DNA of 9,192 nt from contig JAFLDC010000080.1 of the NCBI GenBank assembly GCA_017302775.1, forward strand, positions 1 to 9,192, read 5' to 3'. This DNA comes from Sphingomonadales bacterium. Its GTDB lineage: Bacteria; Pseudomonadota; Alphaproteobacteria; Sphingomonadales; Sphingomonadaceae. Made by a program: the position numbers and the translations under genes. This document shows positions 1-5,604 of this stretch, one piece after another. How positions within the stretch are numbered: the first letter of the stretch is position 1; the number at the start of each line of letters is the position of its first letter. Below the pieces are notes generated by a model. The model was not told the origin of the DNA, did not search any database, and saw only the letters and a list, made by a program, of their open reading frames with translations.

Positions 1-495
1 CCGGTCCACCTCAACCCGCCAGACATTGGTCAGCGATGCGGTGCGCCCCTCGCTGCGGAACAGCGCAATGCTTTCGGCATCGACCGGAAACTCCTGCGCC
101 GATGCAGTGCCCGGCGCGGCAGTGTCGCCGCCATAGAGCGTCAGTCCATCCGCCGATCCATCGGCGTGTCGGTGATCGTGCTTGAGCCTCAGGCCGGTGG
201 CGGTGCGGGTAAAGACCCAGGTCCGGCTGCGATCCCAGCTGCCGTCGGCACGCTGGACGTGAAACGGCACCGCGATCCGCGCATCGGAGCATTCGCGGAC
301 ATGCATTACCATCGCCGCGCCGCGCATATCGGCATCGGCGGCCTCATCGCTGACCATGCGCCCGGCGAAAGCCTTGCCGCAATGGCCCGAAAGCGCCCGC
401 CAGAAAGCCTCCTGCGGATTGGCGGCAGGCCGCGCCGCGCAGCCGGCCAGGGCCAGCATAACGGTCAACGCGAAGGGCAAGCGCAAATCCGGCAT
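1..495 (-). CDS. Predicted lipoprotein of unknown function (3' end beyond window)
   Basis: An open frame of 165 codons runs from an ATG at 495 to the left edge without a stop, so the C-terminus is missing. The N-terminus is a lipoprotein signal: a short hydrophobic stretch ending in the lipobox LAGC, with the lipidated Cys at residue 19, which predicts anchoring to a membrane on the periplasmic side. The mature part has three more Cys in the visible portion (as in HCGKAF and VRECSD), then SRTWVFTRT and a His-rich motif LKHDHRHADG followed by LTLYGG. I recall similar HDHR-containing small secreted proteins annotated as hypothetical in several bacterial phyla, but can name no function. The gene starts 45 bases after the wecC stop on the same strand and may be its last operon member. 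No good Shine-Dalgarno precedes the ATG; the lipobox spacing is the main support for this start. Confidence 0.75.
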   Translation of the reverse strand, partial: MPDLRLPFALTVMLALAGCAARPAANPQEAFWRALSGHCGKAFAGRMVSDEAADADMRGAAMVMHVRECSDARIAVPFHVQRADGSWDRSRTWVFTRTATGLRLKHDHRHADGSADGLTLYGGDTAAPGTASAQEFPVDAESIALFRSEGRTASLTNVWRVEVDR

Positions 496-540
496 GACCG
501 CACCGTGGCAGCCCGGGCCGGGTCTGGCAAGAAGGCCCGT

Positions 541-1845
541 TCAGCTTGCCAGCCGCAGGGATCCAGGCGCTTCCGGCGCGGCAGTCTTGGGCTGATCAAG
601 CCAGATGCCGCGGGTATCGTACACGGCCTTGGCCATGCGCTCAGCCAATGGCACGGCCTTGAAAGCATCGTGATCGACCAGCACGATCAGCACCTCGCAG
701 CTTTCCAGCGCGGTATCGATATCGATCAGTTCGGCGGCGGTGCCATCGAATTCGCGCGGCAGCTGCGCGGCATAGGGTTCCACCACTTTGATCCGGTCGC
801 CGAACTTGCGCGCAAGGCGTGCGGCAACGGCGCGGGCGGGACTTTCCCGGAAATCGTCGATGTTGGCCTTGAAGGCCAGACCCAGGCAGGCGACACGGGC
901 CGCCGGATGCGCTTCGATCAGGGCTTCGGCGCGGGCGATGACGTGGTGAATCTTGCCGTCGTTGACGCCCCGCGCGGTGCGGATCAGCGGGGTTTCCTCT
1001 GGCGCGCCATGAACGATGAACCACGGATCGACCGCGATACAATGCCCGCCCACCCCCGGGCCGGGCTGCAGGATATTGACGCGCGGGTGACGGTTGGCGA
1101 GGCGAATGACCTCCCACACGTCGAGCCCCATCTTGTCCGCCACAATGCTTAGTTCGTTGGCAAAGGCGATGTTGACATCGCGGTAGGCGTTTTCGACCAG
1201 CTTGGTCATTTCGGCGCTGCGGGCGTCCGTGGTGACGCAGGTGCCGCGCACGAACCGCTTGTAGAACGCCAGCGCCTTGCGCGCGCACCGCGGAGTGATC
1301 CCCCCGATCGAACGGTCGTTGTTGGTCAGCTCTTCCAGGATCTTGCCCGGCAGCACCCGCTCGGGGCAATAGGAGATGGCGATATCCGGGGTTTCGGCGG
1401 TCAGCCCCGGACATTTCAGATCGGGCCGCGCCGCCGCGATCAGATCGCGCAGCGCCTCGGTCGTGCCGACCGGGCTGGTCGATTCCAGGATCACGCAGTC
1501 CCCCGACTTGAGCACCTTGGCCACCGCTTTGCCGGCGGCCAGCACATAGGAGATGTCGGGGGCATGATTGGCATCGAACGGGGTTGGCACCGCGATGATG
1601 AACACGTCACATGGCGCCACTTCGGTCGATGCGGTCAGCATTCCGCGCGCGACGACGCCCTGAACCAGACCGTCGAGATCGACTTCCTCGATATGAATCG
1701 CGCCGCGGTTGATGGTATCGACCACCGACTGGGTCACATCGACTCCGTGCACCCTGCACCCGGCCCGCGCCACGACGGCGGCGGTCGGCAAGCCGATATA
1801 TCCCAGGCCAACGACGCAAACGTCTGGCTTAACGTCCGATTTCAT
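541..1845 (-). CDS. wecC: UDP-N-acetyl-D-mannosamine dehydrogenase (UDP-glucose/GDP-mannose dehydrogenase family)
   Basis: This cytoplasmic enzyme oxidises UDP-ManNAc to UDP-ManNAcA with two NAD+, a precursor of acidic surface glycans. The 434-residue product is a normal family length. It opens with the NAD-binding loop GLGYIG (13-18), then ESTSPVGTT (121-129) and YCPERVLPG (159-167). The central helix TKLVENAYRD (214-223) carries the conserved Lys215 and Asn219, and GVGGHC (264-269) supplies the catalytic nucleophile Cys269. LGLAFKANIDDFRESPA (321-337) belongs to the C-terminal UDP-binding domain. I chose the ATG at 1845: GGAG lies about 11 bases upstream and the GxGYxG loop then sits where the family has it. 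An ATG at 1938 in the same frame would add 31 non-conserved residues. The start overlaps the end of wecB by 17 bases, implying translational coupling. Substrate specificity (ManNAc rather than GlcNAc or Glc) is inferred mainly from pairing with wecB; a UDP-GlcNAc 6-dehydrogenase is the alternative. Confidence 0.9.
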   Translation of the reverse strand: MKSDVKPDVCVVGLGYIGLPTAAVVARAGCRVHGVDVTQSVVDTINRGAIHIEEVDLDGLVQGVVARGMLTASTEVAPCDVFIIAVPTPFDANHAPDISYVLAAGKAVAKVLKSGDCVILESTSPVGTTEALRDLIAAARPDLKCPGLTAETPDIAISYCPERVLPGKILEELTNNDRSIGGITPRCARKALAFYKRFVRGTCVTTDARSAEMTKLVENAYRDVNIAFANELSIVADKMGLDVWEVIRLANRHPRVNILQPGPGVGGHCIAVDPWFIVHGAPEETPLIRTARGVNDGKIHHVIARAEALIEAHPAARVACLGLAFKANIDDFRESPARAVAARLARKFGDRIKVVEPYAAQLPREFDGTAAELIDIDTALESCEVLIVLVDHDAFKAVPLAERMAKAVYDTRGIWLDQPKTAAPEAPGSLRLAS

Positions 1846-2962
1846 TCCCAAGCAACTCCACGATCCGGCGCGCGGTATGCCCGTCCCCAAAGGGGTTGTG
1901 CGCCCGCGCCATGCTTTCGTACGCCGCCTTATCGTCAAGAAGGTTGAATAATTCGGTAACGATAACCGCGGTTTCCGTGCCGACCAGCTTGGCGGTGCCA
2001 GCGGCGACGCCTTCGGGCCGCTCGGTCGTCTCGCGCATGACCAGCACCGGCTTGCCCAGCGCCGGGGCCTCTTCCTGCACGCCGCCGCTGTCGGTCAGCA
2101 TGATGTCGCTGATCGCCAGCAGATGGGCGAAATGGGGATAGTCCAGCGGCTCGATCAGCGCGACATTGTCGAGCCCGGCCAGCGCCGCATTCATGACCTT
2201 GCGGACATTGGGGTTAAGATGGACCGGAAAGATCACCGCCACGTCGGGCCGGGCAGCAATCTGGCGGATCGCCTCGGCGATGGCCTCCATCCCGCCGCCA
2301 AAGTTCTCGCGGCGGTGGCTGGTGACGCCGATGATCCGCTTTCCGGCGAAGCGCGTCTTGAGTTCGTCCAGCCCCTTGGCCAGCGCGGGCTCGGCCTCGA
2401 TCCGGGCCGAGACCCAGTGGAGCGCATCGATCACCGTGTTGCCGGTAACATGAACCCGGTCCGCCGCAACGTTCTCTGCCAGCAGCGCGGCTTGCGACAC
2501 ATCGGTCGGGGCAAAGTGCAAGCTGGCGATCGAACCGATGATCTTGCGGTTCACTTCTTCGGGCCAGGGGTGATAGATGTTGCCGCTGCGCAGCCCAGCC
2601 TCGACATGATCGACCGGAATCTGGCGGTAATAAGCGGCGAGCGCTCCGGCCATCGCAGTCGCGGTATCGCCCTGAACAATCACGCGGGCCGGTTTTTCGA
2701 GGTCCATTACCCGGCCCAGTTCGGTGAGCAGCGCGGCGGTCAGCCCGTCAAGGGTCTGGTCCGGCTTCATCAGATCGAGATCGTGATCGGGCGTCAGCCC
2801 CGCGATTTCGAGTACCTGGTCAAGCATCTGGCGGTGCTGCGCCGAGACGCAGACCACCGGCGTAAAGCGCGGATCGGCGTGCAGCGCGGCGACGACCGGG
2901 AACAATTTGATCGCTTCGGGACGGGTTCCGAACACGACGAGGATCTTTTGCGGGTCAGACAT
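1829..2962 (-). CDS. wecB: UDP-N-acetylglucosamine 2-epimerase (non-hydrolysing)
   Basis: This cytoplasmic enzyme interconverts UDP-GlcNAc and UDP-ManNAc, the step before WecC. The 377-residue product matches the usual family length. It begins with a GT-B type nucleotide-sugar fold signature, VVFGTRPEAIKL (9-20). Residues matching the catalytic set known from the E. coli enzyme are visible: Asp99 in QGDTAT, Glu121 in HVEAGLRSG, Glu135 in PEEVNRK and His216 in TSHRREN. DSGGVQEEA (291-299) is the UDP-binding signature of the C-terminal domain. The ATG at 2962 is preceded by AGGGGG seven bases upstream, a good ribosome binding site. It is the first gene of a leftward unit with wecC, which starts inside its last codons, and it diverges from the epimerase gene at 3043. 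The family call is secure; the physiological direction follows from the wecC partner. Confidence 0.95.
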   Translation of the reverse strand: MSDPQKILVVFGTRPEAIKLFPVVAALHADPRFTPVVCVSAQHRQMLDQVLEIAGLTPDHDLDLMKPDQTLDGLTAALLTELGRVMDLEKPARVIVQGDTATAMAGALAAYYRQIPVDHVEAGLRSGNIYHPWPEEVNRKIIGSIASLHFAPTDVSQAALLAENVAADRVHVTGNTVIDALHWVSARIEAEPALAKGLDELKTRFAGKRIIGVTSHRRENFGGGMEAIAEAIRQIAARPDVAVIFPVHLNPNVRKVMNAALAGLDNVALIEPLDYPHFAHLLAISDIMLTDSGGVQEEAPALGKPVLVMRETTERPEGVAAGTAKLVGTETAVIVTELFNLLDDKAAYESMARAHNPFGDGHTARRIVELLGNEIGR

Positions 2963-3042
2963 GGAAAAACCCCCTACCAGCGATGAGTTAACCGTGAAAT
3001 AAGGCCGCCCGCAAACACCTGCCCCCGTTACAGAGGAATTTC
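2963..3042. promoter_or_regulatory. Divergent intergenic region with promoters for wecB and the SDR epimerase gene
   Basis: This 80-base gap separates two divergent genes, so transcription in both directions should begin here. Each end carries a clear ribosome binding site: AGGGGG (complement of 2970-2975) for wecB and AGAGGA at 3032-3037 for the plus-strand gene. The centre, around 2985-3001, is locally AT-richer. I could not assign -35/-10 boxes or an operator with confidence; promoter presence is inferred from the layout. Confidence 0.5.
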
Positions 3043-4041
3043 ATGCGCGTTCTGATCACCGGCATCGCCGGCTTCATTGGCTCCACCCTGGCCCTGCGCC
3101 TGCTGGCCCGCGGCGATAGCGTGGTCGGAATCGACAGCCTGAATGACTACTACCAGGTCAGCCTGAAGGAAGACCGTCTGGCGCGCGTCGCCGCCGCCGG
3201 CGGGGACCGGTTCACTTTCCACAAGCTCGATTTTTCGGACATGACCGCGCTCGATACAGCCTTGAAGGATGAGCAATTCGACCGGATCGTGCATCTCGGC
3301 GCGCAGGCCGGGGTGCGTTACAGCCTGGAAAATCCGCAAGCCTATGTCAGCGCCAACCTGGCCGGGCACGTCAACATGCTGGAGATCGCGCGCCACCGCA
3401 AGGTTGAGCATATGGTCTATGCCAGCTCCAGCTCGGTCTATGGCGGCAACACCCATATGCCGTTCTCGGTCGAGGACCGGGTGGATCATCCGGTCTCGCT
3501 TTACGCCGCAACCAAGCGCGCCGATGAACTGATGAGCGAAACCTATGCCCACCTGTTCCGCGTCCCGCTGACCGGGCTGCGTTTCTTCACGGTCTATGGC
3601 CCGTGGGGCCGGCCGGACATGATGATGTGGATTTTCACCAAGGCGATCCTGGCCGGCCAGCCGATCCCGGTGTTCAACAACGGCGACATGTACCGCGATT
3701 TCACTTATGTCGAGGACATCGTTTCGGGCGTGATTGCCTGCCTCGACAATCCGCCTGCCGACAATGGCGAGGCCAAGGCTGGCGGCAGCACCAAGCCGCA
3801 TGCGCTTTACAACATCGGCAACAACCAGTCGGAACACCTGATGAAGGTGGTGCAGTTGCTCGAAGAAAACTGCGGCAAGAAGGCGATCATCGATTTCCAG
3901 CCGATCCAGCCCGGCGATGTGCCCGCCACCTACGCCGATATCACGGCGATCGCCGGGGACCTGGGCTATGCGCCGACCACCAGCATTGAGGTGGGTGTCC
4001 CCAACTTTGTCCGCTGGTACCGCGACTATCACGGGGTCTGA
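3043..4041 (+). CDS. UDP-glucuronate 4-epimerase-like NAD-dependent epimerase (SDR family)
   Basis: Extended SDR sugar-nucleotide epimerase of 332 residues, most likely converting UDP-glucuronate to UDP-galacturonate in the cytoplasm. The Rossmann NAD loop is GIAGFIG (7-13). The active site shows the Ser run SSSSVYGG (128-135) and YAATK (154-158) with Tyr154 and Lys158 as the catalytic pair. DSLNDYY after strand 2, GAQAGVRYS (86-94) and YGPWGRPDM (185-193) are hallmarks I associate with UDP-GlcA 4-epimerases (LspL/Cap1J type) rather than GalE. YRDFTYVEDIV (217-227) is the usual C-terminal substrate-side motif. The ATG is supported by AGAGGA five bases upstream and by the Rossmann loop sitting at the extreme N-terminus. 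Its place opposite wecB/wecC suggests a shared role in making uronic-acid sugars for a surface polysaccharide. The UDP-glucose dehydrogenase that would make its substrate is not in the window. Another 4-epimerase specificity cannot be excluded. Confidence 0.88.
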   Translation: MRVLITGIAGFIGSTLALRLLARGDSVVGIDSLNDYYQVSLKEDRLARVAAAGGDRFTFHKLDFSDMTALDTALKDEQFDRIVHLGAQAGVRYSLENPQAYVSANLAGHVNMLEIARHRKVEHMVYASSSSVYGGNTHMPFSVEDRVDHPVSLYAATKRADELMSETYAHLFRVPLTGLRFFTVYGPWGRPDMMMWIFTKAILAGQPIPVFNNGDMYRDFTYVEDIVSGVIACLDNPPADNGEAKAGGSTKPHALYNIGNNQSEHLMKVVQLLEENCGKKAIIDFQPIQPGDVPATYADITAIAGDLGYAPTTSIEVGVPNFVRWYRDYHGV

Positions 4042-4058
4042 CGGAGAGCAGCGAGCGC

Positions 4059-4127
4059 ATGACAACTCACGGAGCCATGTCATCAGTGTTCACAATGGCC
4101 TTTGCCGGGCGTTTAGGAGTAGCCTGA
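4059..4127 (+). CDS. Possible 22-codon leader or remnant ORF
   Basis: An ATG 17 bases after the epimerase stop opens a 22-codon frame (begins MTTHGAM, ends GRLGVA) closed by TGA at 4125-4127. Only one base separates this stop from the GTG start of the next gene. A weak purine-rich stretch (GGAGAG at 4043-4048) lies ten bases upstream. The downstream gene's ribosome binding site, AGGAG at 4115-4119, falls inside the end of this frame. It could be a coupled leader peptide, the broken start of an ancestral gene, or chance; the length alone gives little support. Confidence 0.2.
   Translation: MTTHGAMSSVFTMAFAGRLGVA
4115..4119 (+). promoter_or_regulatory. Ribosome binding site supporting the GTG start at 4129
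   Basis: AGGAG is nine bases before the GTG at 4129. It is the main evidence that the AT-rich gene begins with GTG at 4129 rather than at a later codon. Confidence 0.6.
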
Positions 4128-4128
4128 A

Positions 4129-4767
4129 GTGAGCGACGAAATTTGGGTGAGTGAAGCGCCGCTGCGCTCTGAGAATTCGAAAGTGACATTCAATAGCTTC
4201 GTTCCTGTTGATGAAACATTCGATGAATCTTACTATTTCGCCAAGCAATCTTGCCAAAAGAATGCTTCGGGAGAGAAACTGACTCAGGAGAATTTTCCTG
4301 AGCATATATATTCCAACAAAACCTCCAAAGGTCGAAAACAGGAATTCAGAGACTTCTTTTTTGCCAGAGGCTACAATGTTATCTCAAAGAAGGCGGCTGA
4401 TGTTCTGAGAAATTTTGAACTTGGCAATTGCACTTTGTTCCCAGTAAAAATCTCGAAATCCGACATGGTCACACCGGCGGGCGAGGGCTGGTTTTGCCTG
4501 AACTACGGCAACATAAAGAACACGATCGTACCGGCAACTCCAATTGGAATGATGCCTATTCCAAATGTCGACAAAAAAGACCTCTTCATTATCGGTGGAT
4601 ATTTGAAGGATGATCAGCTTAGTGTACTATCGTCGGCAGCAGATGGTCCAGATATCTGGGTTGATCCCCGAATGCTTAGCGGATTTTTCGTGAGCGGCCG
4701 ATTGGCCGATGCGATAAAGTCTGCGGGCTTGCGCAATTTTTTCCTGTCGCGCTGCAAATTGGTCTAG
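4129..4767 (+). CDS. AT-rich orphan gene; Imm11/DUF1629-like immunity-type protein (tentative)
   Basis: The product is 212 residues with no signal peptide or membrane segment, so probably cytosolic. Its layout recalls the Imm11 (DUF1629) family of polymorphic-toxin immunity proteins. FRDFFFARGYNVISKKAADVL (73-93) precedes LFPVKI (103-108), then GWFCLNYGN (120-128), and the C-terminus has DIWVDPRMLSGFFVSGRLADA (175-195) followed by AGLRNFFLSRCKLV. The pattern 'D-x-W-x-D-P ... FF-x-S-x-R-L-x-x-A-x-x-x-A-G-L' is what I recall for that family; this is memory, not a search. No toxin gene is adjacent, so it would be an orphan. GC content is about 46% by hand count against above 60% in both neighbours, and codons such as AAA, TTT, ATA and GAA are frequent, indicating recent acquisition. 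It sits between two housekeeping-like genes with no visible mobile element. Coding status is well supported by length and RBS; function is uncertain. Confidence 0.75.
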   Translation: MSDEIWVSEAPLRSENSKVTFNSFVPVDETFDESYYFAKQSCQKNASGEKLTQENFPEHIYSNKTSKGRKQEFRDFFFARGYNVISKKAADVLRNFELGNCTLFPVKISKSDMVTPAGEGWFCLNYGNIKNTIVPATPIGMMPIPNVDKKDLFIIGGYLKDDQLSVLSSAADGPDIWVDPRMLSGFFVSGRLADAIKSAGLRNFFLSRCKLV

Positions 4768-4888
4768 GGACCTCCCCAATTAGCCGCTTGAGATCTGAAC
4801 GGTTGTGCTGCGTGGCAAAGTGCACTCATTCACAACATCCGCAACACCCGATCTTGCCCCCGCTGCTGCACCACGCCATCACCCTCCC
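4768..4888. other. Intergenic region upstream of dcd
   Basis: These 121 bases between the AT-rich gene and dcd hold no recognisable gene. The last 40 or so before the dcd start are C-rich and purine-poor, with no Shine-Dalgarno. A promoter for dcd probably lies here but I could not place its boxes. A GTG at 4805 in frame with dcd is not supported as a start. Confidence 0.5.
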
Positions 4889-5443
4889 ATGGCGATTCTT
4901 TCAGACAAATGGATCCGTAACGAAGCCCGCCATTCGGGCATGATCGAACCGTTCGTTGAGCGGCAGCAGCGCGACGGGTGCATTTCCTATGGCCTGTCGA
5001 GCTATGGCTATGACGCGCGGGTGGCGGATGAGTTCAAGGTGTTCACCAACGTCCATTCGGCGGTGGTCGATCCGAAGAACTTCTCCGAAAACAGCTTTGT
5101 CGACATGAAGACCGACTGCTGCATCATTCCGCCCAACAGCTTTGCGCTGGCCCGCACGGTCGAATATTTCCGGATCCCGCGCGACGTTCTGGTGATTTGC
5201 CTGGGCAAGAGCACCTATGCCCGCTGCGGGATCATCGTGAACGTCACCCCGCTGGAGCCCGAGTGGGAAGGCCACGTGACGCTGGAATTTTCCAACACCA
5301 CCCCGCTGCCCGCCAAGATCTATGCCAACGAAGGCGCCTGCCAGTTCCTGTTCCTCAAGGGCAACGAGCCGTGCGAAGTCAGTTATGGCGACCGCAGCGG
5401 CAAATACATGGGCCAGCGCGGGGTTACCCTGCCAAAGCTTTAG
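4889..5443 (+). CDS. dcd: dCTP deaminase
   Basis: Deaminates dCTP to dUTP, feeding dUTPase and thymidylate synthesis; a cytosolic homotrimer in this family. The product is 184 residues, the common length for the alphaproteobacterial form. It starts [10 protein letters not shown], typical of the family. [14 protein letters not shown] (32-45) is the conserved N-terminal block. [10 protein letters not shown] (106-115) supplies the phosphate and base contacts equivalent to the GRSSLAR motif of E. coli. In [16 protein letters not shown] (121-136) Glu133 is the catalytic glutamate. GACQFLFL (149-156) and [10 protein letters not shown] (173-182) complete the nucleotide site. An in-frame GTG at 4805 would add 28 residues of non-conserved sequence, so ATG 4889 is preferred. 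No Shine-Dalgarno precedes it, so initiation may be weak or leaderless. It appears to stand alone, with foreign-looking DNA upstream and a repeat downstream. Confidence 0.95.
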   Translation: MAILSDKWIRNEARHSGMIEPFVERQQRDGCISYGLSSYGYDARVADEFKVFTNVHSAVVDPKNFSENSFVDMKTDCCIIPPNSFALARTVEYFRIPRDVLVICLGKSTYARCGIIVNVTPLEPEWEGHVTLEFSNTTPLPAKIYANEGACQFLFLKGNEPCEVSYGDRSGKYMGQRGVTLPKL

Positions 5444-5464
5444 AACTTTGTACTGTTCTAAAGC
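5437..5464 (+). terminator. Hairpin across the dcd stop codon, possible terminator
   Basis: GCTTTAGAAC (5437-5446) and GTTCTAAAGC (5455-5464) are perfect inverse complements of ten bases around an eight-base loop, TTTGTACT. The dcd stop TAG (5441-5443) is inside the left arm. There is no U-tract after the stem, so it is not a classical intrinsic terminator. It could act as a processing or 3'-stabilising structure, or assist termination together with the adjacent larger inverted repeat. Confidence 0.5.
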
Positions 5465-5560
5465 CCGTCCCCGTTGGGGAAGGGTTGGGATGGGGGGTCG
5501 GCACTGGCTTGGTTCACTGCGGTCGAGCCCCCACCCCAACCTCTCCCCGCCGGGGAGGGG
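5464..5560. repeat. Long imperfect inverted repeat, REP-like intergenic element
   Basis: Two 37-base arms (5464-5500 and 5524-5560) pair at 30 of 37 positions by direct alignment, around a 23-base spacer. The arms are dominated by G and C runs (GGTTGGG / CCCAACC and GGGGG / CCCCC cores), and each contains its own small palindrome (CCCCgttGGGG, CCCCgccGGGG). Elements of this make are common as dispersed intergenic palindromes in GC-rich alphaproteobacteria; that it is repeated elsewhere in this genome is inference. It lies between dcd and the acyl-CoA dehydrogenase gene and would form a strong RNA cruciform or stem that could limit read-through. Confidence 0.7.
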
Positions 5561-5604
5561 ACAGCATACAAAAGCAAGGCACTCTAATTCGAGGAGTTCG
5601 CAGC

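Noticed and set aside
166..1152. Long open frame on the plus strand opposite wecC and the lipoprotein gene
   Set aside because: It is antisense to two well-supported genes, has no recognisable motif, and long antisense frames are expected at this GC content.
1846..1938. Upstream ATG giving wecC 31 extra residues
   Set aside because: These residues lie in another frame of wecB, are Arg-rich and non-conserved, and the ATG at 1845 places the Rossmann loop correctly.
2123..2986. 287-codon plus-strand frame opposite wecB
   Set aside because: It is a shadow of wecB, whose catalytic motifs are intact on the minus strand; the translation is rich in Arg, Gly, His and Asp with no domain.
3028..4083. 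351-codon minus-strand frame opposite the SDR epimerase gene
   Set aside because: It covers the whole epimerase gene and both its ends; the translation shows no motif and the plus-strand gene is certain.
4059..4083. Small inverted repeat ATGACA / TGTCAT
   Set aside because: Six bases with a 13-base loop is expected by chance and matches no operator I recognise.
4805..4888. GTG start extending dcd by 28 residues
   Set aside because: The added residues are not family-like and [10 protein letters not shown] is the typical dCTP deaminase N-terminus.
5197..5604. N-terminal extension of the acyl-CoA dehydrogenase frame back into dcd
   Set aside because: The extension overlaps dcd in another frame and reads through the inverted repeat; the ATG at 5605 has a strong ribosome binding site and gives normal family length.
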